From Tsukamurella sp040611135 (lineage in GTDB: Bacteria; Actinomycetota; Actinomycetes; Mycobacteriales; Mycobacteriaceae), in assembly GCF_040611135.1 (NCBI RefSeq), contig NZ_JBEXNL010000011.1, positions 62,001-126,000 of the forward strand: DNA of 64,000 nt, written 5' to 3'. The position numbers and the translations under genes were made by a program. Under the pieces are notes generated by a model that searched no databases, was not told the DNA's origin, and saw nothing but the letters and a program-made list of their open reading frames with translations. Positions within the stretch are counted from its first letter, which is position 1; each line of letters starts with the position of its first letter. Below are positions 8,092-16,504 of the stretch, piece by piece.

Positions 8092-9498
8092 GTGAGCTAC
8101 ATGCCGGTGACCGATTCGATGTTCCTGATGGCGGAGTCCCGCGAGCATCCGATGCACGTGGGCGGGCTCCAGCTGTTCACGCCGCCCGAGGATGCGGGTC
8201 CCGACTTCGTCCGGTCGGTGGTCGAGACGATGCGCGAGCACGTCGCGGTGAGCGAGAAATTCGGCCGCCGCCCCGCCGATCCGGTGGGCATTCTCGGGAA
8301 CACCTGGTGGTCCGAGGTCGACTCGATCGATCTCGAGTACCACGTGAGGCACTCGGCGCTGCCGAAGCCGGGCCGGATCCGCGAGCTCTTCCAGCAGGTG
8401 TCGCTGTGGCACGAGACGCTGCTCGACCGGCACCGGCCGATGTGGGAGATCCACGTCGTGGAGGGACTCGAGGACGGCCGGTTCGCCGTGTACTCGAAGG
8501 TGCACCACTCGCTGGTCGACGGTGTCTCCGCGCTGCGGTACATGACGCTGGCCCTGTCGAACGACCCCGACGACCGGGAGGGGCGCGTCGTGTGGCAGCC
8601 GGGCCTGGGGCGGCGGCGGAAGCCGGCGCCGTCGGGCGAGGCGACGGAGGGGACCTCGAAGGGGTTCCTGCCGTTCAACCCCCTGAGCGCGGTCAAGCAG
8701 GTCGGCGGTCTCACGGGCGAGGTGCTGGGCATGCTCCCGGCGTCGCTGAAGGTGGCGGGCAGCGCGTTCCGCGACCGCGACTACATGGCCCCGTTCCAGG
8801 CCCCGCACACGATCTTCAACGTGCCGATCGGTGGCGCCCGCCGGTTCGTGGCGCAGTCCTACTCGCTCGACCGCATCGATGCCGTCCGCAAGGCCGCGGG
8901 CGCGACCGTCAACGACGTGGTGCTCGCGATGTGCGGCGGCGCGTTGCGGGCCTACCTCGGTGAGCTCGGCGAGCTCCCCGACCGCTCGCTGACCGCGATG
9001 GTGCCGGTGTCGCTGCGCAAGGACGCGGACGACGTGGATGCCGCGAACGCCGTCGGTGCCATCATCGCGACGCTGGGCACCGACCTCCCGGAGGCGAGCG
9101 AGCGGCTCGAGGTGATCCGCGAATCGGTGATCTCGGCCCGCAAGGTGATGGGTGAGCTGTCGCCGCTGCAGGTCCTGGCGGTGAGCGCTGCCAACATCGC
9201 CGGGCTCGCCCCGGGCATGCTGCCGGGCTATCAGGGCGTGTCGCGGCCGCCGTTCAACCTGATCATCTCGAACGTCCCGGGGCCGCGGGAGGCGATGTAC
9301 TGGAACGGCGCCCGTCTGGACGGTGTCTACCCCGCGTCGATCCCGTGGGAGGGGCAGGCGGTGAACATCACGATCTGCACCAACAACCGGAACCTCGAGT
9401 TCGGGATCACCGCGTGCCGCACGTCGGTGCCGCACGTGCAGCGGATCATCCACCACCTCGAAGACGCGCTCGCTGAGCTGGAGCGGGCGTTCACGTAA
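8092..9498 (+). CDS. Wax ester synthase / diacylglycerol acyltransferase (WS/DGAT)
   Basis: The enzyme transfers acyl groups from acyl-CoA to diacylglycerol or long-chain alcohols to make storage triacylglycerol or wax esters. The 468-residue length and the active site HHSLVDG (His138, His139, Asp143) are typical. The C-terminal half has the SLRKDADD, NLIISNVPGP and YPASIPWEGQAVNITI segments of the family. GTG 8092 follows an AAGGGGA site. It lies between pdxT and yebC, which are neighbours in M. tuberculosis, so it is probably an insertion in this lineage. Several paralogues are usual in mycolata, so the physiological substrate cannot be read from sequence. Confidence 0.94.
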   Translation: MSYMPVTDSMFLMAESREHPMHVGGLQLFTPPEDAGPDFVRSVVETMREHVAVSEKFGRRPADPVGILGNTWWSEVDSIDLEYHVRHSALPKPGRIRELFQQVSLWHETLLDRHRPMWEIHVVEGLEDGRFAVYSKVHHSLVDGVSALRYMTLALSNDPDDREGRVVWQPGLGRRRKPAPSGEATEGTSKGFLPFNPLSAVKQVGGLTGEVLGMLPASLKVAGSAFRDRDYMAPFQAPHTIFNVPIGGARRFVAQSYSLDRIDAVRKAAGATVNDVVLAMCGGALRAYLGELGELPDRSLTAMVPVSLRKDADDVDAANAVGAIIATLGTDLPEASERLEVIRESVISARKVMGELSPLQVLAVSAANIAGLAPGMLPGYQGVSRPPFNLIISNVPGPREAMYWNGARLDGVYPASIPWEGQAVNITICTNNRNLEFGITACRTSVPHVQRIIHHLEDALAELERAFT

Positions 9499-9543
9499 AC
9501 TCGCAGGGTTGATGCAGCGCACCCGAACGGAATCGAGGGATCG

Positions 9544-10299
9544 ATGAGCGGCCATTCCAAATGGGCCACCACCAAGCACAAGAAGGCGGGGATCGACGCC
9601 AAGCGTGGCAAGCTGTTCGCCAAGCTGATCAAGAACATCGAGGTCGCGGCGCGTACAGGTGGTAGCGATCCTGCGGGCAACCCCACCCTGTTCGACGCCA
9701 TCCAGAAGGCGAAGAAGTCGTCGGTCCCCAACGACAACATCGAGCGCGCCCGCAAGCGCGGCGGCGGTGAGGAGGCGGGCGGCGCCGACTGGCAGACCAT
9801 CATGTACGAGGGCTACGGACCCAACGGCGTGGCCGTGCTCATCGAGTGCCTCACCGACAACCGCAACCGCGCCGCGGGCGAGGTCCGGGTCGCGATGACC
9901 CGCAACGGCGGCAGCATGGCCGATCCGGGCTCGGTGTCGTACCTGTTCGCGCGCAAGGGCATCGTCACGCTCGACAAGAACGACCAGTCCGAGGACGACG
10001 TGCTCATGGCCGTGCTGGACGCGGGCGCCGAGGAGATCAGCGACCTGGGCGAGCAGTTCGAGATCATCGCCGAGCCGACCGATCTGGTGGCCGTGCGCAC
10101 CGCGCTGCAGGAGGCCGGTTTCGACTACGACTCCGCCGAGTCCGGCTTCCGCGCCTCGGTCGAGGTGCCCGTCGACGTGGACGGCGCGCGCAAGGTGTTC
10201 AAGCTGGTCGACGCACTGGAGGACAGCGACGACGTGCAGAACGTGTACACCAATGTCGACATCTCCGACGAGGTCCTGGCGGAGCTCGAGGAGGACTGA
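9544..10299 (+). CDS. YebC/PmpR-family protein
   Basis: This 251-residue member of the TACO1/YebC family opens with the hallmark MSGHSKWATTKHKK and has the three-domain length expected. The family has been described as DNA-binding regulators and, more recently, as factors easing translation of proline-rich stretches; which applies here cannot be told. The start is ATG 9544. It follows pdxT (with the acyltransferase between), matching the mycobacterial order that leads to ruvCAB. Confidence 0.96.
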   Translation: MSGHSKWATTKHKKAGIDAKRGKLFAKLIKNIEVAARTGGSDPAGNPTLFDAIQKAKKSSVPNDNIERARKRGGGEEAGGADWQTIMYEGYGPNGVAVLIECLTDNRNRAAGEVRVAMTRNGGSMADPGSVSYLFARKGIVTLDKNDQSEDDVLMAVLDAGAEEISDLGEQFEIIAEPTDLVAVRTALQEAGFDYDSAESGFRASVEVPVDVDGARKVFKLVDALEDSDDVQNVYTNVDISDEVLAELEED

Positions 10300-10352
10300 T
10301 CGTTCTCGCCGCGGGCACAGGATTGACGTATCGCATCGGGTCTACTGCTCGG

Positions 10353-10374
10353 TAATAATGCGTCAGGATATTCT
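10353..10374 (+). promoter_or_regulatory. AT-rich promoter candidates upstream of the VanW-domain gene
   Basis: TAATAAT at 10353-10359 and TATTCT at 10369-10374 stand out in a GC-rich intergenic stretch. TATTCT ends six bases before GTG 10381, the spacing seen for leaderless actinobacterial mRNAs. TTGACG at 10323-10328 is a possible -35 but is too far from either for a standard spacer. Confidence 0.35.
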
Positions 10375-10380
10375 CAGGTT

Positions 10381-12081
10381 GTGACTCGCACCCGAACGGC
10401 GCTGCGCCGTGCTCCGGCACTCGCCCTGGTGGCCGCCCTGCTGCTCGGCGCCGGTGGGGCCGCCGTCTGGGAGACGGGCCGGGCGGAGACCGTGCACGGG
10501 GCGACGGCCATCGGCGTCGGCTTCGGCGCCCTGGGCCGGGACGATGCCGCCGCCCGGCTGGCGGAGGCGGCCCGCCGCGCGGACGCCGAGCCGGTGACGC
10601 TGCGCACCGACAAGGGCACCGTCCGGCTCACGCCCGCGGAGCTCGGGCTGACGATGGACGTGCCCGGCACGGTGCAGCGCGCGATCGACCAGCGATCGCC
10701 GCTGCGCGATCTGGTGGGTCTCGTCAGCGCGCGGCACGTGCATCCGGCGTCGATCATCGACCGCGCGGTGTTCGACGCGGCGCTCGCCAAGGTGAGCGGC
10801 TCGCTCACTGAGGCGGCCGCCGACGGCGCCGTCGTCTACCGGTCCGGCAGGCCCGTGGCCGTCGAGCCCAAGGCCGGCGACCGGATCGACCCGGCGCACG
10901 CCGCGGCAGCCGTCGCCGCGGCCTGGCCGGACAGCACCGACATCGTGCTCCCCACGGAGAAGGTGACCCCGACTGTCTCGTCGGACGCCGTGCACAAGGT
11001 CGTGACCGGTGCGGCGGCGCAGGCCGTCGCCGCCGAGGTCGTGCTCCGCCGGGACGGCTCCGGGCAGACGCCCGCGGGCACCGTCGGGCGGGTGTCCGGT
11101 GCCGACATCGGCACGTTCCTGTCGTTCCAGCCCGACGGCGCGGGCAATCTCGCGCCGAAGGTCGACCGGGAGGCCGCGAAGAAGCTGCTCGGCACGCGGC
11201 TCGAGTCGGCGGTCGCGAAGCCGAAGGACGCCGGGTTCAGCGTCGCGAGTGGCACGCCGACGGTGACCGACGCGGTCCCGGGCCGTGAGGTGGTGTGGGA
11301 TCCCACGATCGACGCGGTGTCCAAGGCGGTCGTCGAGCAGTCGACGCAGGGCCGCACGGCGACGGCGCAGTTCAAGACCGTCGAGCCCAAGCTCACGACC
11401 GCGCGCGCGAAGGAGCTCGGCGTGCGGGAGGTGGTCAGCGAGTTCTCGACCGGCGGCTTCAGCGACGCCTCCGGCGTGAACATCCGGCGGGTGGCGCAGC
11501 AGGTGAACGGCGCGGTGGTCCTGCCCGGGGAGACCTTCTCGCTGAACGGCTACACCGGTCCCCGCGGCACGGCGCAGGGCTACGTCGAATCGGGGATCAT
11601 CAACAACGGGCGCCCCGATAAGGCCGTGGGCGGCGGCATCTCGCAGTTCGCGACTACGCTGTACAACGCCGCGTACTTCGCCGGCCTCGAGGACGCCGGC
11701 CACACCGAGCACAGCTACTACATCTCGCGGTACCCCGAGGCGCGGGAGGCCACCGTGTTCGAGGGCGCGATCGACCTGCAGTTCCGCAACGACACGCCGT
11801 ACGGCATTGTGATCGAGGCGAGCGGCGGCGCGTCGTCGGTGTCGGTGCGGATGTGGAGCACCAAGACCCGCGAGGTGTCCTCGAGCACCGGCTCGCGCAC
11901 CCTGCCGACCGAGCCGCACACCATCCGGCTGCCGAAGGGGCCCCACTGCGTCGCGAGCACCGGCCAGCCGGGCTTCACGACCAGCAACACCCGGACGATC
12001 ACGGACACCCGGACCGGCAACACCACGCGCCACACCCGCACCGTCAAGTACGACCCGGTGCCCACCGTCATCTGCGAGTAG
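10381..12081 (+). CDS. VanW-domain cell-envelope protein
   Basis: The 566-residue protein has a short Arg-rich N-terminus, one membrane/signal helix at about residues 12-33, and a long outer region with two repeats of the peptidoglycan-binding-4/YoaR-like type (LTPAELGLTMD and similar). A VanW domain follows at about 370-490, with SLNGYTGPRGTAQGY, GGGISQFATTLYNAA and YPEAREATV. The tail is Thr/Arg-rich with two cysteines. The domain combination points to a peptidoglycan-associated role on the outer face. VanW itself has no settled biochemical function, and no van resistance genes are nearby. Confidence 0.88.
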   Translation: MTRTRTALRRAPALALVAALLLGAGGAAVWETGRAETVHGATAIGVGFGALGRDDAAARLAEAARRADAEPVTLRTDKGTVRLTPAELGLTMDVPGTVQRAIDQRSPLRDLVGLVSARHVHPASIIDRAVFDAALAKVSGSLTEAAADGAVVYRSGRPVAVEPKAGDRIDPAHAAAAVAAAWPDSTDIVLPTEKVTPTVSSDAVHKVVTGAAAQAVAAEVVLRRDGSGQTPAGTVGRVSGADIGTFLSFQPDGAGNLAPKVDREAAKKLLGTRLESAVAKPKDAGFSVASGTPTVTDAVPGREVVWDPTIDAVSKAVVEQSTQGRTATAQFKTVEPKLTTARAKELGVREVVSEFSTGGFSDASGVNIRRVAQQVNGAVVLPGETFSLNGYTGPRGTAQGYVESGIINNGRPDKAVGGGISQFATTLYNAAYFAGLEDAGHTEHSYYISRYPEAREATVFEGAIDLQFRNDTPYGIVIEASGGASSVSVRMWSTKTREVSSSTGSRTLPTEPHTIRLPKGPHCVASTGQPGFTTSNTRTITDTRTGNTTRHTRTVKYDPVPTVICE

Positions 12082-12098
12082 ACCGCACCCCGCCGCCG

Positions 12099-12158
12099 AT
12101 TGAACACTGTTACTGCCCGCCGCGACCTGCGGTTTCACCGTTGGTAACAGTGTTCAAT
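12099..12158. repeat. Perfect 15-bp inverted repeat, AT-rich arms
   Basis: ATTGAACACTGTTAC at 12099-12113 is exactly repeated in inverted form at 12144-12158, with a 30-base spacer. The arms are only about one third GC in a 70 percent GC region. Each arm also contains the small palindrome AACACTGTT (or AACAGTGTT). It begins 18 bases after the VanW-domain gene stops. It could act as a terminator hairpin without a U tract, or as paired operator sites. Confidence 0.7.
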
Positions 12159-12200
12159 TGCGGGGGCGTGTTGGTCGGAACGCGCACGCACCATGCAAGG

Positions 12201-12223
12201 TATGCTCTCGAACAAAGGTTTGA
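12201..12223 (+). promoter_or_regulatory. ruvCAB promoter with LexA/SOS box
   Basis: TATGCT at 12201-12206 is a plausible -10 element. It is followed at once by TCGAAC-AAAG-GTTTGA (12208-12223), which matches the mycobacterial SOS box TCGAAC-N4-GTTCGA at all fixed positions but one. LexA bound here would cover the expected transcription start near 12213. LexA control of ruvC is established in M. tuberculosis. Confidence 0.85.
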
Positions 12224-12251
12224 GTGTTCGATGGAGCTCGGAGGTGCGGTC

Positions 12252-12839
12252 ATGCGGGTGATGGGGGTGGACCCCGGGCTCACGCGCTGCGGCCTGTCGG
12301 TGGTCGAGACGGGGGTGGGCCGTAAGGTGACCGCGCTCGACGTCGACGTGGTCCGTACGCCGGCCGCGATGCCGCTGCCGGAGCGCCTGCTCGCGGTATG
12401 GACCGCCGCGGAGTTCTGGATGGACACGCACGAACCGGATGTGATCGCGGTCGAGCGGGTCTTCGCGCAGCACAACGTCTCCACCGCGATGGGGACGGCG
12501 CAGGCGGGCGGCGTCGTCGCGCTGGCCGCCGCGCGCCGGGGGATCGACGTGCACTTCCACACCCCGTCGGAGGTGAAGGCGGCCGTCACGGGCAACGGAA
12601 ACGCGGGCAAGGCCCAGGTCACGGCGATGATCACCCGGATCCTCGGCCTGCAGAAGGCGCCCGAGCCCGCGGACGCCGCCGACGCGCTCGCGCTGGCGGT
12701 CTGCCACAGCTGGCGGGCGCCGATGATCGCGCGGATGGCGGAGGCCGAGCGCAAGGCGGCCGAACAGAAGAAGATGTTCGAGCAGCGGCTCGCGGCGCAG
12801 CGCCGCGCGGCCGCGAAGGTGACAGGGGGAGTGCGATGA
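12252..12839 (+). CDS. ruvC: Holliday junction resolvase RuvC
   Basis: RuvC cuts Holliday junctions symmetrically during recombination repair, with RuvAB. The 195-residue protein shows MGVDPGLTRCG with catalytic Asp7, AVERVFAQHN with the second acidic residue, and the DAADALALA pair near residue 140. ATG 12252 is chosen because GGAGG lies 7 bases upstream; ATG 12231 in frame overlaps the SOS promoter. The stop overlaps the ruvA start (ATGA). Confidence 0.97.
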   Translation: MRVMGVDPGLTRCGLSVVETGVGRKVTALDVDVVRTPAAMPLPERLLAVWTAAEFWMDTHEPDVIAVERVFAQHNVSTAMGTAQAGGVVALAAARRGIDVHFHTPSEVKAAVTGNGNAGKAQVTAMITRILGLQKAPEPADAADALALAVCHSWRAPMIARMAEAERKAAEQKKMFEQRLAAQRRAAAKVTGGVR

Positions 12840-13435
12840 TCGCGTCGCTGCGCGGCGAGGTCCGGCACATCGGTCTCGACCACGTCGTGATCGAGTGCGC
12901 CGGCGTGGGTTACAAGGTGCTCGTCGCCCCGAACACCGCCGGCACCCTGACCAGGGGGAGTGAGGGCTTCCTGCTCACCTCGATGGTGGTCCGGGAGGAC
13001 TCGCAGACACTGTACGGCTTCACCGACGGCCCGCAGCAGGAGCTGTTCCACCTGCTCCAGACGGTGCAGGGCGTCGGCCCCCGGCTCGCCATGGCGGCGA
13101 TCGCCGTGTTGGACCCGGCACAGATGCAGACGGCGATCGCGTCCGGCGACCTGAAGACCCTGTGCCTGATCCCCGGCATCGGCAAGCGCGTCGCCGAACG
13201 GATCCACATCGAGCTCAAGGACAAGGTCTCCGCGGCACCGTCGGACGACTCCGGCCCGGCGGGTTCGGCGGTGCCGGTCGGCGGCGTCGCGCAGCAGCTG
13301 ATCGACGCGCTCGAGGGGCTCGGGTTCACGCCGAAGCAGGCCGAACCCGCGGTCACGGCCGCGGTCGAGGCGGGCGCGGGCAAGCCGGTGTCCGAGCTGC
13401 TGCGCGACGCGCTGAAGTCGCTGGGACGCGGCTGA
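12836..13435 (+). CDS. ruvA: Holliday junction branch migration protein RuvA
   Basis: RuvA is the junction-binding tetramer that loads RuvB. The 199-residue protein begins MIASLRGEV, has the OB-fold N-domain, then helix-hairpin-helix motifs VQGVGPRLA and IPGIGKRVAERI. The RuvB-contacting domain III (ALEGLGFTPKQAE) follows an acidic flexible linker. It is four-base coupled to ruvC and one base from ruvB. Confidence 0.97.
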   Translation: MIASLRGEVRHIGLDHVVIECAGVGYKVLVAPNTAGTLTRGSEGFLLTSMVVREDSQTLYGFTDGPQQELFHLLQTVQGVGPRLAMAAIAVLDPAQMQTAIASGDLKTLCLIPGIGKRVAERIHIELKDKVSAAPSDDSGPAGSAVPVGGVAQQLIDALEGLGFTPKQAEPAVTAAVEAGAGKPVSELLRDALKSLGRG

Positions 13436-13436
13436 C

Positions 13437-14540
13437 GTGCAGTACGACGAGGGCGTCGACGGCCAGTTCGGCAGCGAGTTCGAGGACGTCGAGGGCGTCA
13501 TGGGGCCGTCGGCGCTCGCCGGCGACGACACCGAGTCGCTGCGGCCGAAGTCGCTCGACGAGTTCATCGGCCAGCCGAAGGTCCGGGAGCAACTGCAGCT
13601 GGTGCTGCACGGCGCGAAGCTCCGCGGCGGCACGCCCGATCACATCCTGCTCTCCGGTCCGCCAGGTCTGGGCAAGACCAGTCTCGCGATGATCATCGCC
13701 GCGGAGCTCGGCACCGCGCTGCGGGTGACCTCCGGCCCCGCGCTGGAGCGCGCCGGAGACCTCGCCGCAATGCTGTCGAACCTGGTCGAGGGCGATGTGC
13801 TGTTCATCGACGAGATCCACCGCATGGCGCGGCCCGCGGAGGAGATGCTCTACCTCGCGATGGAGGACTTCCGGGTGGACGTCGTGGTCGGCAAGGGGCC
13901 GGGCGCCACGTCCATCCCGCTCGACGTCGCGCCGTTCACCCTGGTCGGCGCCACCACCCGGTCCGGCGCGCTCACCGGCCCGCTGCGCGACCGGTTCGGT
14001 TTCACGGCGCACATGGATTTCTACGAGACCGCGGACCTGATCCAGGTCATCGAGCGCAGCGCGAAGATCCTCGGCATCACCATCGAGCGCGAGGCCGCGG
14101 CCGAGATCGGCAGCCGCAGCCGCGGAACGCCCCGCATCGCGAACCGCCTCCTGCGCCGCGTCCGCGACTTCGCCGATGTCCGCGCCGATGGTGTCGTCAC
14201 CGTCGAGGTGGCGCGCGGGGCGCTCAAGGTCTACGACGTCGACGAGCTGGGCCTCGACCGCCTCGACCGTGCCGTGCTCGGTGCGCTGATCCGCAGCTTC
14301 GGCGGCGGCCCCGTCGGTGTGTCGACGCTCGCCGTCGCGGTCGGCGAGGAGCCGGGCACCGTCGAGGAGGTGTGCGAGCCCTTCCTCGTGCGCGCCGGCA
14401 TGCTGGCGCGCACGCCGCGCGGCCGCGTCGCGACCATGGCCGCGTGGCACCACCTGGGCTTGACCCCGCCCGCCGGGGCGCTCGCCTCCGGCATCGAGGT
14501 CCGTGGGGACTTCGACGCCGGCGACGAGCGCCTGTTCTAA
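13437..14540 (+). CDS. ruvB: Holliday junction branch migration helicase RuvB
   Basis: RuvB is the AAA+ motor that drives branch migration. The 367-residue protein contains Walker A GPPGLGKTS, Walker B LFIDEIH, sensor 1 GATTRSGALTGPLRDRFG with the arginine finger region, and a C-terminal winged helix (RTPRGRVATMAAWHHLG). GTG 13437 is the start. Its TAA overlaps by four bases the stop of the convergent glycosyltransferase gene, leaving no room for a dedicated terminator. Confidence 0.97.
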   Translation: MQYDEGVDGQFGSEFEDVEGVMGPSALAGDDTESLRPKSLDEFIGQPKVREQLQLVLHGAKLRGGTPDHILLSGPPGLGKTSLAMIIAAELGTALRVTSGPALERAGDLAAMLSNLVEGDVLFIDEIHRMARPAEEMLYLAMEDFRVDVVVGKGPGATSIPLDVAPFTLVGATTRSGALTGPLRDRFGFTAHMDFYETADLIQVIERSAKILGITIEREAAAEIGSRSRGTPRIANRLLRRVRDFADVRADGVVTVEVARGALKVYDVDELGLDRLDRAVLGALIRSFGGGPVGVSTLAVAVGEEPGTVEEVCEPFLVRAGMLARTPRGRVATMAAWHHLGLTPPAGALASGIEVRGDFDAGDERLF

Positions 14541-16504
14541 TCCTTCGGAGCGGTCAGGTCGTAGACGGTCGTCCCGTCGACGGTGCGCGCGGTGAAGGTC
14601 TTCTCCACCCACGCCCGGATCTCCGCGGCGGTGCCGGAGCCGCCGCCGAAGCCGAACCCACCGGACTCCGCGAGGAAGTAGTGGATCCTCCCGTCCGCCA
14701 CGTACTTCTGGAACTGCGCGAGCGTCGGTGACGGGTCGGTGCCGTTGAACCCGCCGATCGGCATGACCGGCCTCCCTGTCGCCAGCTGCGGGCCGGCGGC
14801 GCTGTTCGCGCCGACGGTCGCCGCGATCCAGGTGTAGCGGTCCGCGTCCTGCAGGAGGAGGGCCTTGAGGGCCGCGCTCGGCTCACTGCCCATCAGGAAC
14901 GACGGTCCGCCGCGCCCCCGCTCACCGTCGCCGCCCGGACCGGACCGCTCGGCGAACCGTTTCAGGAACTCGGGCATGTCGTTCCCGCCTCGTCCCGGGC
15001 CGAAGCCGTGGCCGCTCGACGGTCCGGCGGAGACGATCGCGCCCTGCCGGGGTGTGGCGATCGTCTCCGCCGCGAAGGCGACCTGCCCGGCGATCCCGGT
15101 GACGAGGGCCGCGAGGGCGATCACGCCCACCAGTCCCCGCGCGGGCCGGACCGCGGGCAGGAGCGTCGCGAGCAGCGAGACCGTTCCGATCGCCGCGGCG
15201 GCGGCGATCACCCAGCGCAGCCAGGGGTTCCAGCTCGGCGTCTGGACGAGGACGTACCAGCCGGTGGTGCCGGTCGCCGCCACGGCGAGGGCCCCGACGA
15301 CCCGCACCCACGGCCGCGCGCGCTCGCGCCATCCCACGGCGACGCCGATCGCGACCAGCGCCGCGATCGCGGGCGCCAGCGCGACCGTGTAGTACGCGTG
15401 GAAGATACCCGCCATGAGGCTGAAGGTGATGCCGGTGACCAGAAGCCAGCCGCCCCAGGCGATCACGGCGGCGCGGTCGCCATCGATCCGCGGCGCGCGG
15501 CCGCGCAGAACGAGGACCAGCACCAGGGCGAGGAGCGCCGCGGGGATCAGCCAGGCGATCTGCCCGGCCTGCTCGGGCTGGAACATCCGCAGGATGCTCG
15601 GATCGCCCCACATGCCGCCGCCCTTGCCACCGCCGGGGAATTCGAATCCGGAGGGCAGCTCCATTCCGCCCGGCAGGTACGACGACGCGTCTTCGCCGCG
15701 GCCCGGCACGACGCTGCCCTTCTCGTTGCCGTTGAGCCGGCCGAGGCCGTTGTAGCCGAGGGTCAGTTCGAGGATCGAGTTGTTCTGCGAGCCGCCGATC
15801 CAGGGTCGCGACGAGGCGGGCCACAGCTCGACGGTGAGCAGCCACCAGCCCGCGCCGGCGACCAGCGCGATGCCCGCGGCGCACAGCTGCGCGATCCGCT
15901 TGCCGATCCGCGGCGGTCCGGCGACCAGGTAGGTCAGCGCGAGCCCGGGGACGATCAGCATGACCGCGAGCTGCTTGGTGAGGAAGCCGAATCCGACGAA
16001 CACCCCGCAGGCGATCAGCCAGCGCCAGCGGCCGTCCTCGACCGCGCGGAGCATCGCCCAGGTGGCGGCGATCATCAGCAGCACCAGGAGGGCGTCGGGG
16101 TTGTTGAACCGGAACATCAGGGCCGCAACGGGGGTCACGGCCAGCAGGAGCCCCGCGAGGAGCCCGGCGCCGGGCCCGAACCCGCGGCGGACCGTCGCGT
16201 ACAGCAGCGCGACGGAGGCGACGCCGAGGAGCGCCTGCGGCACCAGCATCGCCCACGAGTTCACGCCGAAGATCCGGGTGGAGACCTCCATGACCCACAG
16301 CGAGGCGGGCGGCTTGTCCACGGTGATCGAGTTCGCCGCGTCGGAGCTGCCGAAGAACATCGCCTTCCAGCTCTCGGTACCCGCCTGAACCGCCGCGGAG
16401 TAGAAGGAGTTCGCCCAGCCCGCCGCGCCGAGCCCCCAGACGTACGCGACGGCCGTCCCCACGAGGAGGACGGCCAACGCGCAGCGTTCCGACATCCTGG
16501 TCAC
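14537..16504 (-). CDS. GT39-like polyprenyl-phosphate sugar transferase (ArnT/PMT-type)
   Basis: This 655-residue integral membrane protein has around a dozen hydrophobic helices. It begins with a signal-like helix and SDAANSITVDKPPASLWVME, the Asp-Lys-Pro-Pro outer loop shared by ArnT and PMT enzymes that use lipid-linked sugars. A Gly-rich insert lies around residues 270-310, and a soluble C-terminal domain of about 180 residues ends the protein. GTG 16504 overlaps the stop of the upstream GT2 gene (GTGA). The pair fits a pathway in which the GT2 enzyme makes polyprenyl-P-sugar and this enzyme transfers the sugar outside the membrane. The acceptor is unknown. Confidence 0.88.
   Translation of the reverse strand: MTRMSERCALAVLLVGTAVAYVWGLGAAGWANSFYSAAVQAGTESWKAMFFGSSDAANSITVDKPPASLWVMEVSTRIFGVNSWAMLVPQALLGVASVALLYATVRRGFGPGAGLLAGLLLAVTPVAALMFRFNNPDALLVLLMIAATWAMLRAVEDGRWRWLIACGVFVGFGFLTKQLAVMLIVPGLALTYLVAGPPRIGKRIAQLCAAGIALVAGAGWWLLTVELWPASSRPWIGGSQNNSILELTLGYNGLGRLNGNEKGSVVPGRGEDASSYLPGGMELPSGFEFPGGGKGGGMWGDPSILRMFQPEQAGQIAWLIPAALLALVLVLVLRGRAPRIDGDRAAVIAWGGWLLVTGITFSLMAGIFHAYYTVALAPAIAALVAIGVAVGWRERARPWVRVVGALAVAATGTTGWYVLVQTPSWNPWLRWVIAAAAAIGTVSLLATLLPAVRPARGLVGVIALAALVTGIAGQVAFAAETIATPRQGAIVSAGPSSGHGFGPGRGGNDMPEFLKRFAERSGPGGDGERGRGGPSFLMGSEPSAALKALLLQDADRYTWIAATVGANSAAGPQLATGRPVMPIGGFNGTDPSPTLAQFQKYVADGRIHYFLAESGGFGFGGGSGTAAEIRAWVEKTFTARTVDGTTVYDLTAPKD

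Noticed and set aside
7438..9579. 713-codon minus-strand open frame
   Set aside because: It is antisense to pdxT and the acyltransferase and has the repetitive Arg/His composition of a shadow frame.
10381..12081. Vancomycin resistance locus
   Set aside because: Only a VanW domain is present. No VanA/B ligase, VanH, VanX or VanRS-like genes are nearby.
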